Notes: generated from the letters alone by a model not told the origin. A stretch of DNA of 50,320 bases from Chitinophagaceae bacterium (GCA_021151685.1 JAGKWS010000018.1:1-50320), one strand, 5' to 3'. Positions 16,941 to 26,302 are shown, numbered from the stretch's first letter. A program made the numbers and translations.

Positions 16941-18153
16941 CAAAACCGCAAAAATAGCCGTACTGGCAGATCAGGCCGTGGTGAGTGGCAGTGCCATTCT
17001 CACACAACTGCTGATAGTGCGCGGCGCAGGCCTGAAGGACTATGGCGTGTATGCCGCTGCGGCACTGGCACAGCTATTTGTGTTGTCTTTGCAACAAGCT
17101 GGCATCAGCGGCATGTATATGGTTATTGCCCCATCGCTGGGCGAAGAAGAACGTAGCCGCTACAGAAGCGGTATGGCAGGACTATTGATAGCGGGAGGGG
17201 GCCTTATTGCTGTGGCGGCACTGGCCCTCTACCCGCTGTTTTCTGCCACTATATCTGCCACCAGTTGGCTGCTGATGGCGGCTACCATGATATTGGCCAC
17301 ATTGCAGGATGGGGCCAGAAGAGTACTGGTAGCCGATGCACAATATGGAAAAGCATTGATTACAGATAGTATTAACAACGGGCTGCAACTATTGGGGTTG
17401 GGTTTGCTGGTAGTATCGGGCAGTGCCACGCTGCAAACAGTGCTGCTGGCCTGTGCCGCAAGTTTTGTACCAGCACTGGTATATGCCACACTGGTACTGA
17501 AGCCGGCACCGGGTCTTGTGAACGCATTGTATGTATTGCGTACCAATGGCCGCGAAAGTGTGTGGATGACTGCATCGGCCTTGCTGCAATGGTTTGCCGG
17601 CAACTTTTACCTGGTGGCAGCAGGCTGGTGGCTGGGTACAGCTACATTGGCGGTGCTGCGCCTTGGCCAGTATGCATTTGGCTTCTTTAATGTGGCCCTG
17701 CAGGCGGTAGAAAATTATGTGTTGCCAAAGGCCGGGGCCCTTACCGAAAAGCCCGAGCAAATGATGCAATACCTGAAGCAGACAGGCTCAAGACTGATAC
17801 CCGCAGCGGGCGTAATGCTTGTAGTAACTGCACTGATTGCCATGCCGGTTATACAATGGTTGCAACCGGCCAACACCGCCGACCTCTCTACCGTACTCTG
17901 TGGCCTGTGTGGCTTGTATGTACTGGTAACCGCAGGCTACCCGGTGCGTATAGCACTGCGCTCGCTGAAACATAGTAATGAGTTCTTTAAGGGATATGTA
18001 CTGAGTGCTGTAACCGCACTGGCTACAGCATGGATGCTGATAAAGGGATGGCAACTGGCGGGTGTAATGACCGGTCTGGTGCTTACACAAACTATAACAC
18101 TTACCTACTGGGCAGGCATACTGCAAAAAAAATACAAGGCTATATGGAAGTAA
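16924..18153 (+). CDS. Wzx-like lipid-linked oligosaccharide flippase
   Basis: 409 residues from GTG 16924, which overlaps the previous gene by 17 nt. About 12 hydrophobic segments over the whole length, with the N-terminal pattern ADQAVVSGSAILTQLLIVRG and LKDYGVYAAA typical of the polysaccharide biosynthesis/MATE-like flippase superfamily. Expected to move undecaprenyl-linked repeat units across the inner membrane. The start is uncertain, but the flippase fold begins within the first 20 residues. It overlaps the following glycosyltransferase by 10 nt. Confidence 0.85.
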   Translation: MLSANNKTAKIAVLADQAVVSGSAILTQLLIVRGAGLKDYGVYAAAALAQLFVLSLQQAGISGMYMVIAPSLGEEERSRYRSGMAGLLIAGGGLIAVAALALYPLFSATISATSWLLMAATMILATLQDGARRVLVADAQYGKALITDSINNGLQLLGLGLLVVSGSATLQTVLLACAASFVPALVYATLVLKPAPGLVNALYVLRTNGRESVWMTASALLQWFAGNFYLVAAGWWLGTATLAVLRLGQYAFGFFNVALQAVENYVLPKAGALTEKPEQMMQYLKQTGSRLIPAAGVMLVVTALIAMPVIQWLQPANTADLSTVLCGLCGLYVLVTAGYPVRIALRSLKHSNEFFKGYVLSAVTALATAWMLIKGWQLAGVMTGLVLTQTITLTYWAGILQKKYKAIWK

Positions 18154-19265
18154 TACACATAGTACCCGGCAAGGCCAATCCTGAACGTATGAATGGCGTA
18201 AACAGGGTGGTAAACGATTTGGCCAGCCATCAGACAGCCGCTGGCATGAAGGTGGCAGTATGGGGTATAGCCGCCGATACGGTACACAACTACCCGCACC
18301 GCAACTACGAAACGCGCCTGTTCCGCAGGCAGCGCAACCCGTTTGCCGCAGACCCTGTGCTTGAGGCTGCCCTGCTGTGTGCCGGAACCGATACTGTTTT
18401 TCACCTGCATGGCGGCTTTGTGCCGGTTATGTACACCATAGCCCGCCTGTTGCAGAAAAACAATATCCCCTATGTGTTTACCCCACATGGTAGTTACAAC
18501 ACCCTGGCACTAAGCAAAAACAAACTGGTAAAAGGCATGTACATGCGTACATTTGAACAAAGGTTGCTGCAAGGTGCCGCTGTGATTCATGTACTTGGCG
18601 ATAGCGAAGTAGCGGCCACCAGACGCTGGAGTGGAGATACCCCCGTAGAAAAGATTCCCTACGGTTTTGTACCTACTGCTACTGCGGGTGCCGCCACACA
18701 GGGTACGGCTACATTTGTAGTAGGCTATTGTGGCCGCATAGATATGTACACCAAGGGGCTGGATGCGCTGGTGGCAGGCTTTGGCGAGTTTTGCGCCGCC
18801 CACCCCCAAAGTGAGCTGAGGATAATAGGTGATGGTGCCGACATGAGCAAGCTGAGAGCGCAGATAAACATGGCGGGGCTGCAACAGCAGGTAGTACTTG
18901 CCGGCGCACAATATGGTGCCGACAAAGAAACAATGCTGCGCAACTGCCACGTTTTTGCGCACCCAAGCCGCAACGAAGGTTTGCCTGCAGCCATACTGGA
19001 GGCAGCAGCTATGGGGTTGCCTTGTTTGGTAACAGAGGCTACCAACACCGGAGACAGCGTAGCCCGCTACGAATGTGGCGTGACCATAGAGCAAACCGAA
19101 GCGGCACAGATAGCCGAGGGCCTGAACAAGCTGCATGCAGCACATACAGGCGGACGGATGGAAACGCTGCGCAGAAATGCGGTGAAAATGATTCGTGAAG
19201 AGTTTAACTGGCAAACATTAACCACGAAGTACCAACAGATGTATGCACATGCTGCAGGCCTATGA
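18144..19265 (+). CDS. Glycosyltransferase family 4 (EPS operon 1)
   Basis: 373 residues from the ATG at 18144 (MEVIHIVPGKANPERMNGVN), coupled to the flippase by a 10-nt overlap. GT-B fold: N-terminal MNGVNRVVNDLA donor loop, FHLHGGFVP, then the C-terminal nucleotide-sugar domain (VVGYCGRIDMYTKGLDALV) and the E-x7-E motif in NEGLPAAILEAAAMGLPCLV. A retaining glycosyltransferase of the cytoplasmic face that adds one sugar to the lipid-linked repeat unit; donor and acceptor cannot be read from sequence. Its stop overlaps the next ATG (ATGA). Confidence 0.92.
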   Translation: MEVIHIVPGKANPERMNGVNRVVNDLASHQTAAGMKVAVWGIAADTVHNYPHRNYETRLFRRQRNPFAADPVLEAALLCAGTDTVFHLHGGFVPVMYTIARLLQKNNIPYVFTPHGSYNTLALSKNKLVKGMYMRTFEQRLLQGAAVIHVLGDSEVAATRRWSGDTPVEKIPYGFVPTATAGAATQGTATFVVGYCGRIDMYTKGLDALVAGFGEFCAAHPQSELRIIGDGADMSKLRAQINMAGLQQQVVLAGAQYGADKETMLRNCHVFAHPSRNEGLPAAILEAAAMGLPCLVTEATNTGDSVARYECGVTIEQTEAAQIAEGLNKLHAAHTGGRMETLRRNAVKMIREEFNWQTLTTKYQQMYAHAAGL

Positions 19266-20560
19266 AAAGTAAAACACTCACAAACGAGCAATTCTATAAG
19301 CGGCTGTACGTAGTACTGCTGCTTATATTTTTTGTAAAGCTGAGTGGCTACTTTACCTGGAGCGAAAATGTGGGGCTGACCCGTGTGCTGAAGGTGCTGA
19401 CCCGTGTAGGTATGACCGTAACCATATGGTTTGTATACCGGTGGATAGTGCGCCGTGGTGCTGTAGCGGCCTTTAGCTGGGGCAATAAATATAGCATAGG
19501 CTTGTATATAGGATACCTTCTTTTGGGGCTCATTAGTTTTTTGTGGAGTACCGATGTGGGCTATAGTGCACTACAGTGGTTCATGGACTTTGAAAGTCTT
19601 GTCTTTGCCTACTTCTTCATGGCCTGTTTCGTGATGATTGATACCTATTTCCCTGAAAGCGGCATCAGGCTATCGAACATACTGGCCAATGGCATCTTTA
19701 TGATGATGCTCATCTTTCTGGTGGGCATGTTTGCCGCACCCGATAAGTTTTACCGTATGACGCATGGTGGCGAGGAAGCACGGCTGGGCGGTTTTTTTAT
19801 GAACCCCAACGAGTTGGGCATGCTGGGAGGGCTGGGCATATCGTGTTTCATTTTCGACCTGTATAAGCGCAAGCGCATGGTGTGGGTTATCATCAAAATT
19901 CTGGCACTGCTTTGGGTGGTGGTGCTTACCGGCTCCAGATCGTCTACCATTGGTTGTCTCATTATTGCGTTCTTCCACATAAGGCAGGGCAACAACAAAA
20001 AGCTGCAATGGTTTATGTATGCCGGGGCTATGGCCGCTGTGCCATTAGCTGTTACCAAAATCATGATTAAAGAGGGTGGGCTGGATGAGGTACTGAGTAT
20101 GACCGGCCGCCTGCCTTTCTGGAAGGCACTCATTACTGAAGGGTTGCCAAGAGAGATACTTTTTGGGTTTGGCTTTATGCGTATAGACTATAAAGACACC
20201 TTCGAGAGTGTACACACCTATGCCGGCCATATGACCCACAATACGTTTATACAGGTACTCATGAATCTGGGGTTTGTGGGTTTTACCCTGGTGTTGGCGC
20301 AGGTCATTTTTACCTTTTATGGCTTTGCTACCACCAAAGAAAAAGAGAAAAGACTGATGCTTACCGGCATCATCATTCCGGTGCTCATTAATTCATTTAC
20401 CGAGTTTGGCATTTTTGGAGAGACCAACTACGGCATCTTATTTTACCAGCTACTGGTACTGTATATTTCCATCAGTATCAACCAGCGGCTTACCCCCGCC
20501 GAACGTCGCCATTTGCAGCGCACGCGCCCCAATGACCTGCCGGAACAAACGAAGGTATGA
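19262..20560 (+). CDS. Wzy-like polysaccharide polymerase / O-antigen ligase family
   Basis: 432 residues with about 11 hydrophobic segments, and a larger loop near residues 165-180 containing MTHGGEEARLGGFFMNPNE, plus TGSRSSTIG and GHMTHNTFIQVLMNLG. The R-x-G-F-x-NPN, GSRS and H-N-x-x-[LIV] motifs are those of the Wzy_C/O-antigen ligase superfamily. Within an operon holding Wzx, Wzc and Wza, it is most likely the repeat-unit polymerase. Last gene of EPS operon 1: a strong hairpin terminator follows at 20621. Confidence 0.9.
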   Translation: MKSKTLTNEQFYKRLYVVLLLIFFVKLSGYFTWSENVGLTRVLKVLTRVGMTVTIWFVYRWIVRRGAVAAFSWGNKYSIGLYIGYLLLGLISFLWSTDVGYSALQWFMDFESLVFAYFFMACFVMIDTYFPESGIRLSNILANGIFMMMLIFLVGMFAAPDKFYRMTHGGEEARLGGFFMNPNELGMLGGLGISCFIFDLYKRKRMVWVIIKILALLWVVVLTGSRSSTIGCLIIAFFHIRQGNNKKLQWFMYAGAMAAVPLAVTKIMIKEGGLDEVLSMTGRLPFWKALITEGLPREILFGFGFMRIDYKDTFESVHTYAGHMTHNTFIQVLMNLGFVGFTLVLAQVIFTFYGFATTKEKEKRLMLTGIIIPVLINSFTEFGIFGETNYGILFYQLLVLYISISINQRLTPAERRHLQRTRPNDLPEQTKV

Positions 20561-20562
20561 TT

Positions 20563-20577
20563 TTCCGTTTTTGGGAA
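20563..20577. promoter_or_regulatory. Inverted repeat TTCC-N7-GGAA, putative activator site (copy 3)
   Basis: TTCCGTTTTTGGGAA, with 4-bp perfect arms. It begins 2 nt after the polymerase stop codon and lies 85 nt before the -24 box at 20663, one helical turn (11 nt) further than the 74-nt spacing of copies 1 and 2. The most degenerate copy. Confidence 0.5.
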
Positions 20578-20620
20578 TTGTTTCCGCCTGTGGCGCAAGT
20601 TGTGAAAGGTCAACATACAT

Positions 20621-20657
20621 GAAACCCGCTCTGGTAGCGGGTTTCGTTCATTTTTTT
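20621..20657 (+). terminator. Intrinsic terminator after EPS operon 1
   Basis: Perfect 10-bp stem GAAACCCGCT / AGCGGGTTTC with loop CTGGT, followed by GTTCA and seven T. It separates EPS operon 1 from the next sigma-54 promoter, supporting independent transcription of the two operons. Confidence 0.85.
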
Positions 20658-20662
20658 CATAG

Positions 20663-20678
20663 TGGCACAAGGTTGGCA
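20663..20678 (+). promoter_or_regulatory. Sigma-54 promoter of the second EPS operon
   Basis: TGGCACAAGGTTGGCA: perfect -24 TGGCACA and -12 TGGCA at exact spacing. Expected transcription start is near 20689, one base before the ATG at 20690, so the transcript would be practically leaderless unless translation starts further in. Confidence 0.7.
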
Positions 20679-20689
20679 TACATCCTTGT

Positions 20690-23110
20690 ATGGAAAAGAT
20701 GCTACCAATAGACGATCTGGATATACTGCAACGCGGCCTGCGCTATGCCGGTGCCCGCATTGCCCCCGCACCCACTGCGGCATGTACCATAGCACTGGCC
20801 TGCCATTACCGCACCAATCGCAATGGCAGCGTACGGTGGATATGGCCAGCCCGCAGAGGTGCTGCCGGCTATCTGAAGTTCTACTATACAGGTAGCCGCA
20901 AAGCCGCTCTTATGGCTACGGCCATGCGCACAGTGTCGCAACTGGGGGCCGATACCATGGCAGGTGCCCAAAAATGTACACTATACATAGATGCCGCTAC
21001 TGCCGCTCAAATGGATGGCTGGGAAGATTGGGCGGTGTTTACAGGTACCATTGGCGAAAACCGCAAGCTGATAGTTTGGTACAAAGATGCGAACGGTAGT
21101 CACTTTGCCAAAATACCCCTGAGTGCAACAGCCATAGAACTTGCCGGCAACGAAGTAGCCGGACTGAATATGGGGCACGTACCCGGCATGGTAAAGCCAA
21201 CCTACAAAGTGTGCGGCACTATGATAATGGTGCAAAACGACATCTGGAACAAAGATGGATTAAAAAGCCCATCGGCAGTAGGCGAACTGCCACAAGAGGC
21301 ACTGGGCGCATGGCTGAACGCCGGTGCGCAGAAAACTACACTTAAGTACACCGAATGGTGGCAGCAGATAAAGCACCGCATGGCCAATTTGCCCGTGAAC
21401 GATAGCAGATTTTCGCCTGTATTGCTGCAAAGACTGCAAGCCTTGTATGAGCAGATATGGGTGAGCGAAAAAGTGCTGATGACCGCATCGCACGGCGACT
21501 TTACACCATGGAACCTGAAGTGTGACGACAGCAATATTTATGCCGCTGACTGGGAGATGTATGCCGCCGCAAGACCTGCCATGTACGACCTGTTTCACTT
21601 TGTGTATCAGAACAACATACTGGTAGAAAGAAGCGGCTACATGGGCATCAGACACGCTATAGAAACTGCCCGTACCCAACAGGCAAGTGCCATGCCGCAA
21701 CTTACCGGCCGCGAGATGGTTTTTGCCGAAAAACTGTACCTGCTGGATATAGTGAGTTACTATGCCGAGCGTTATGCCCGCCAGCCACAGTGGCACGAGC
21801 AGGCACACTGGTTGCTGCACACATGGACCGAAGCCATGGGCGATATGCTGGTGCGCAGCGAAGATGCAACCTTGCGCGGTTGCCTGTTGCAAGACATTGC
21901 AGACCACCTGCACGAGACACCCTATGCCGCCTTGAAGCTGCCGGTAGCCAAAATTGAAGAACTGCCAGCCGGTAGCGATCTGGACCTTTGTATGAGCAAT
22001 GCCGATGCAGAGACACTGCTGGTGTGGTTGCAACAGCACCATGCCGTACAGCAGGTACGGGTTAAGCGTTTTTCGTTTATGTTCCGTGCCACCGCAGTAC
22101 TGGCCAACAATAGTCTGGTACACATAGACTGTATTTGGCAGATAAAGAGAAAAGAGCTGGTGTACATGGATGCGGCCACCGTGGCTGCACAGGCACAGGC
22201 CAACAAATATGGTGTAAAAACAGCCACTGCCGCGCATGAGGCACGCTACATAGAGCTATTCTACCTGCTGAACCATGCCGACATACCACAAAAGTATAAG
22301 GGCGTGGTGGTGCCCACTCACAACAGTGGCAAGGCCGATGAGGCACACCGAAGCGAAGTGGTAAACAGCCTGAAGAAAGCACCTGCCAACAAGGGCCTGA
22401 GTGGCCTGCGCCAAAAGCTGAACTACATGGTAGATACACTGCGGCAGATGGTGCCTGTAAAAGGACAGGTGGTTACCTTTAGCGGTGTAGATGGTGCCGG
22501 CAAAAGCACAGTGATAGACGCACTGCGCACCCGTATAGAAAAAGAGCTTCGTAGCCCGGTAGTTGTGCTGCGCCACCGCCCCTCTATACTGCCCATACTC
22601 AGCGCATGGCGCTATGGCAAGGCCGGTGCCGAGCAACGCTCTGTAAGCAAACTGCCCCGCACAGGCACCAACGGTTCGGGCTGGTCTTCGGGTCTCAGGT
22701 TTGCCTACTACTATACCGACTATCTGCTGGGCCAGTTCTATGTACAGGCACGGTATGTATGGCGCGGCTATACTGTATTGTACGATCGCTACTATTTCGA
22801 TTTCATAAACGATGCGCGCCGCAGCAATATAGAGGTGCCGCAACACATCAGTAAATGGTTGTACCGCTTTCTGGTAAAACCGCAGCATAACTACTTTTTG
22901 TTTGCCCCGGCTGCTACCATTTTGCAGCGCAAGCAAGAGCTGGATGCACAGACCATAGAAGACCTTACCAACCGATACCTGAGCCTGTTTGCCGACTTGC
23001 AGAAAGCCGATAACCAACATGCCTATCACGCTATATGCAATACAGAATTGCCCGCCACGCTGAACAAGATTTTTGACCACATAAAAAACGAAACTATATG
23101 CGCCGCCTGA
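20690..23110 (+). CDS. Three-domain protein: APH-like kinase - nucleotidyltransferase-like - thymidylate-kinase-like
   Basis: 806 residues. Residues about 60-390 carry an aminoglycoside/choline-kinase-like fold: catalytic loop HGDFTPWN (268-275) and metal-binding DWE (287-289). Residues about 410-540 show a nucleotidyltransferase-like signature, GSDLDL (428-433) with a later acidic strand VHID (477-480). Residues about 590-800 form a thymidylate-kinase-like P-loop domain: GVDGAGKS (599-606), LYDRYYFD (697-704) and a lid-like region. All three domains act on phosphate or nucleotide transfer. In an EPS locus this may mean making or attaching a phospho- or nucleotide-activated substituent, which is inference. 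It is first in EPS operon 2, immediately behind a sigma-54 promoter. The ATG at 20699 is an alternative start. Confidence 0.8.
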   Translation: MEKMLPIDDLDILQRGLRYAGARIAPAPTAACTIALACHYRTNRNGSVRWIWPARRGAAGYLKFYYTGSRKAALMATAMRTVSQLGADTMAGAQKCTLYIDAATAAQMDGWEDWAVFTGTIGENRKLIVWYKDANGSHFAKIPLSATAIELAGNEVAGLNMGHVPGMVKPTYKVCGTMIMVQNDIWNKDGLKSPSAVGELPQEALGAWLNAGAQKTTLKYTEWWQQIKHRMANLPVNDSRFSPVLLQRLQALYEQIWVSEKVLMTASHGDFTPWNLKCDDSNIYAADWEMYAAARPAMYDLFHFVYQNNILVERSGYMGIRHAIETARTQQASAMPQLTGREMVFAEKLYLLDIVSYYAERYARQPQWHEQAHWLLHTWTEAMGDMLVRSEDATLRGCLLQDIADHLHETPYAALKLPVAKIEELPAGSDLDLCMSNADAETLLVWLQQHHAVQQVRVKRFSFMFRATAVLANNSLVHIDCIWQIKRKELVYMDAATVAAQAQANKYGVKTATAAHEARYIELFYLLNHADIPQKYKGVVVPTHNSGKADEAHRSEVVNSLKKAPANKGLSGLRQKLNYMVDTLRQMVPVKGQVVTFSGVDGAGKSTVIDALRTRIEKELRSPVVVLRHRPSILPILSAWRYGKAGAEQRSVSKLPRTGTNGSGWSSGLRFAYYYTDYLLGQFYVQARYVWRGYTVLYDRYYFDFINDARRSNIEVPQHISKWLYRFLVKPQHNYFLFAPAATILQRKQELDAQTIEDLTNRYLSLFADLQKADNQHAYHAICNTELPATLNKIFDHIKNETICAA

Positions 23111-23820
23111 TAACTGCCATAGTGCGCCGCCGCAACAGCGCATTTGTATGGCCCGATACACTACCCGAGAGTGCCGTTGCCGCCTTTGCATGGCAGCACG
23201 CAGTAAAGATGCTGAGAGGTATGAGCTTGTGGCTCCGTGGCCGCAACCCTCATATGATGCTGAAGGGAAAAGGCAGCCGCCTGCATGGCTTGCGCCAGCT
23301 GCACTGGGGCCGCTTTCTGAAGCTGGGCGAACAGGTGTATATGAACGCCACCAGCATTACCGGCATAACGCTGGGCCATAATGTGAGCATTGGTGCCTAC
23401 AGCCGCCTGATAGCCTCTGGCAGCATAGCCAACCCCGGTGTGGGCATACGCATAGGCAACAATGTAGGCATAGGCGAATTTGCCTATCTGGGTGGTGGTG
23501 GCGGACTGGAAATTGGCGACGACTGCATAGTAGGCCAGTACCTTAGCTGCCATCCCGAAAATCATGAGACTGCCAATCCCAACTTGCCTTACCGCCTGCA
23601 AGGCGTAACCCGCGAAGGAATAAGAATAGGAAAAAACTGCTGGATAGGCAGCAAAGTAACCATACTGGACGGTGTAACCATAGGCAACAACTGCGTAATA
23701 GCTGCCGGAGCGGTTGTTACCAAAAGTTTTGGCGATGGTTGCATCATTGGCGGCGTACCCGCCCGCATACTGCGCAATGTACATGCCACTACTGCTCACC
23801 CCCAAAATGCCAGCCTGTGA
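23098..23820 (+). CDS. Left-handed beta-helix acyltransferase
   Basis: 240 residues, overlapping the upstream gene by 13 nt. Hexapeptide repeats run from about residue 80 to 225 (ITLGHNVSIGAYSRL, IRIGNNVGIGEFAYL, IRIGKNCWIGSKVTI, VTIGNNCVIAAGAVV), ending in the typical IIGGVPARILRN. The catalytic histidine is probably in SCHPENHE (about 144-151). Resembles WcaF/NodL/LacA-type O-acetyltransferases that decorate surface sugars with acetyl or similar groups. The basic N-terminal 70 residues are not typical of the short CAT-like forms. Its stop overlaps the next start codon (GTGA). Confidence 0.9.
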   Translation: MRRLITAIVRRRNSAFVWPDTLPESAVAAFAWQHAVKMLRGMSLWLRGRNPHMMLKGKGSRLHGLRQLHWGRFLKLGEQVYMNATSITGITLGHNVSIGAYSRLIASGSIANPGVGIRIGNNVGIGEFAYLGGGGGLEIGDDCIVGQYLSCHPENHETANPNLPYRLQGVTREGIRIGKNCWIGSKVTILDGVTIGNNCVIAAGAVVTKSFGDGCIIGGVPARILRNVHATTAHPQNASL

Positions 23821-25079
23821 AAACGATACTTATAACCGCATATGCCATAAATCCGTACAAAGGTTCGGAAGATGGTATGGGCTGGAACTACGTAACGCAG
23901 GCCGCAAAAGCAGGCTACCGCATAGTGGCAGTAACACGCAGAAACAACCGCCCTGCCATAGAGCAGTACATAGCCGCCAACCGGGCAACAGATACGGTAT
24001 ACAACCAAATAGAATTTCTGTATTTCGATTGGCCTGCATGGACCATCTTCTGGAAGAAAGGCCCTATGCTGAGTATGATATACTACTACGGCTGGCAGCT
24101 AACGCTGGCATTGTGGTTGCTGGCAAAGAGAACGCCCTTCGATGCCACACACAATCTCAATTTTCATAACGACTGGACACCCAGCTTTCTGTGGTTGCTT
24201 GGCAAGCCCATGGTTTGGGGCCCGGTGGGGCATCACCCGGCTATACCCATGACCTACCTGAAACGCCACGGAGTGAAGGAGGTAGTAAAAGACCGTGCGC
24301 TATGGGCTATGAAGTGGGCATTCCATCATCTGGATCCGTTTCTGTACCTCACCAAAAAGAAAGCAGCGTCTATATGGTGCATGCACTATGCATCGGCCCG
24401 CGTACTGGGGCTCACCAACCGCTTTACGGTACATCCTTCGGTATCGGCAGGCAGTGTACCTGCCGTGCAAAAGACCGACGATGTTTTTACCGTACTCTCG
24501 GTAGGCCGCTTTGTACCCTTAAAGGGTTTCGATATGACTGTAGCGGCATTTGCCGCGTTCAGCCGCACCCTTACTGCCGCAGACCGGGCAAAAACCCGTC
24601 TGCATCTGGTAGGCAAGGGGCCATTGGCGGCCGCCATCAGGCAGCAAGTAGCCAACGAAGGTATTGCCGACATCACCACCATCAGCGAATGGATGCCACA
24701 AGACCAGCTGCATGCCGTATATGCGCAGGCCTCGGTATTTCTGTTCCCGTCATTCGAGGGGGCAGGCATGGTGGTACCCGAGTCTATGCGCTACGGCCTG
24801 CCGGTAGTATGCTGGGACAACGATGGCCCCGGCATGATAGTACACGAAGATAGTAGCCTGAAGGTGCCCTACCTGCCCTATACCGAAGCCATAACTGCAT
24901 TTGCGCAAAAACTAAACGCGCTGTACACCAACCAAACATTGTATGCCACAGAGGCGGCCATGGCCAAAAACCGCTTCGAGCATTCCCTGAGCTGGGAAGT
25001 GAAGGCTGAACAACTGGCCGCTTTTTACGAAACAGCCCTCAACGGGCATTCCTCAACAATAACATATCAATTGCCATGA
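23817..25079 (+). CDS. Glycosyltransferase family 4 (EPS operon 2)
   Basis: 420 residues from GTG 23817, chosen because the family begins at KTILITAYAINPYKGSEDGMGWN and because GTGA overlaps the upstream stop. The GSEDGMGWNYV loop is typical of GT4 enzymes that bind donor phosphates. The C-terminal domain shows LSVGRFVPLKGFDMTV, HLVGKGPL and the E-x7-E region FPSFEGAGMVVPESMRYGLP. Cytoplasmic glycosyltransferase for EPS repeat-unit assembly; specificity unknown. Followed without gap by the next transferase (ATGA overlap). Confidence 0.9.
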   Translation: MKTILITAYAINPYKGSEDGMGWNYVTQAAKAGYRIVAVTRRNNRPAIEQYIAANRATDTVYNQIEFLYFDWPAWTIFWKKGPMLSMIYYYGWQLTLALWLLAKRTPFDATHNLNFHNDWTPSFLWLLGKPMVWGPVGHHPAIPMTYLKRHGVKEVVKDRALWAMKWAFHHLDPFLYLTKKKAASIWCMHYASARVLGLTNRFTVHPSVSAGSVPAVQKTDDVFTVLSVGRFVPLKGFDMTVAAFAAFSRTLTAADRAKTRLHLVGKGPLAAAIRQQVANEGIADITTISEWMPQDQLHAVYAQASVFLFPSFEGAGMVVPESMRYGLPVVCWDNDGPGMIVHEDSSLKVPYLPYTEAITAFAQKLNALYTNQTLYATEAAMAKNRFEHSLSWEVKAEQLAAFYETALNGHSSTITYQLP

Positions 25080-26239
25080 AAAAAAGAATTATTGCTGTAC
25101 ACCTGCTGAACGATCGCAGTGGCAGCCCCCTGGTACTGCGCCAGGCACTGGAAACACTGAGCATGCAATATGCGGTGACCCTCTACACAGCTACCCCATC
25201 GGGCGATGGTTTTCTGAGCAACCTGCCGGGGGTAGCGCATCGTACGCTCTTTTACCGCCGCAGCAACAACAAATACGTTACGTTGTTCTTCTACCTGCTG
25301 TCGCAAATGTTGCTGTTTGTACGTTTGGCAGCCATCTTGCACAAAGACGATACGGTGTACGTTAATACCCTGTTGCCATTCGGTGCCGCAATGGCAGGTT
25401 GGCTACGTGGCTGCAAGGTCATGTATCATATTCATGAAGTAAGTGTAAAGCCGGAATCGCTGCGCACATTCCTGCAACGTATAGCTGGGTTTACAGCCGC
25501 CCGTATGCTGTTTGTGTCGCAGTATGTGGCCGATAGTATGCCGGCTGGCAGGGCCCGTAAAGAAGTGATTTATAACTCGCTGCCAGACTCGTTTGTGGAA
25601 GAAGCCGCCTATGTACGCCGGCTGAATACCAAGACTCCATTTACTGTAACCATGCTATGTTCTCTGAAGGCTTACAAGGGGGTGTATCATTTTATGAACG
25701 TAGCCCGTATGATGCCCGACCTGAACTTTGTGCTGGTGCTGAATGCACCGGAGAAAGATGTGGCTGCCTTCAGAAAACTGGTAAAAGTACCTGCCAACTG
25801 TACCGTACATGATGCACAAAAAAATACTGTTCCGTTTTATGCACAGGCACATGTGGTGTGCAATCTCTCCAAACCCGACGGCTGGATAGAAACCTTTGGT
25901 ATGACCCTGCTGGAGGCCATGCATTGCGGCCGTCCTGTTATTTGTCCCACGGTAGGCGGTGTGCGCGAGGTGGTAGACCACGGCATACAGGGTTTTGCCA
26001 TAGACAGTGCCAATGAGCACCAAATATGCCAAACGCTGCACACGCTGGCAACACAACCAACGCTCTATGCAAAGATGTCTGACGCAGCCTGCAAGAAGGC
26101 TGCAGCCTTCGACAGAGAACATTTTGCAATCGCTATGCTCGCCGCCTTTGACGAAAAGGGCAAAATGGTGCAAAAAACGAACGCAAGAACGGGCATTTTT
26201 CCCAAAACGGGAAAGGTAGTTTCTTGGGTAAAGCTCTGA
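25076..26239 (+). CDS. Glycosyltransferase family 4, last gene of EPS operon 2
   Basis: 387 residues. N-terminal GT-B half: HLLNDRSGSPLVLRQALE with the conserved RSGSP loop, then VMYHIHEVSVKPESLR. C-terminal half: TMLCSLKAYKGVYHFMNVA and WIETFGMTLLEAMHCGRPVI, with the E-x7-E glutamates. The codons for its last residues contain the fourth copy of the activator-type inverted repeat (26199-26213), so part of the regulatory region for EPS operon 3 is inside this coding sequence. No terminator hairpin follows, so read-through into operon 3 is possible. Confidence 0.9.
   Translation: MKKRIIAVHLLNDRSGSPLVLRQALETLSMQYAVTLYTATPSGDGFLSNLPGVAHRTLFYRRSNNKYVTLFFYLLSQMLLFVRLAAILHKDDTVYVNTLLPFGAAMAGWLRGCKVMYHIHEVSVKPESLRTFLQRIAGFTAARMLFVSQYVADSMPAGRARKEVIYNSLPDSFVEEAAYVRRLNTKTPFTVTMLCSLKAYKGVYHFMNVARMMPDLNFVLVLNAPEKDVAAFRKLVKVPANCTVHDAQKNTVPFYAQAHVVCNLSKPDGWIETFGMTLLEAMHCGRPVICPTVGGVREVVDHGIQGFAIDSANEHQICQTLHTLATQPTLYAKMSDAACKKAAAFDREHFAIAMLAAFDEKGKMVQKTNARTGIFPKTGKVVSWVKL
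26199..26213. promoter_or_regulatory. Inverted repeat TTCC-N7-GGAA, putative activator site (copy 4)
   Basis: TTCCCAAAACGGGAA, extending to 6-bp arms TTTCCC / GGGAAA. It lies inside the 3' end of the 25076 gene, 56 nt before the -24 box at 26270, the shortest spacing of the five copies. Confidence 0.5.
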
Positions 26240-26269
26240 AACCCGCTACAGTATTGACTTTGCCAATTG

Positions 26270-26285
26270 TGGCACGATTGTGGAA
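26270..26285 (+). promoter_or_regulatory. Sigma-54-like promoter of the third EPS operon
   Basis: TGGCACGATTGTGGAA: the -24 box is perfect and the first 14 bases are identical to the promoter at 33696, but the -12 box reads TGGAA, losing the canonical C. Expected start near 26296, 7 nt before the ATG at 26303. Probably weaker than the other sites. Confidence 0.5.
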
Positions 26286-26302
26286 ACAGATTTTGTGAAC
26301 GA

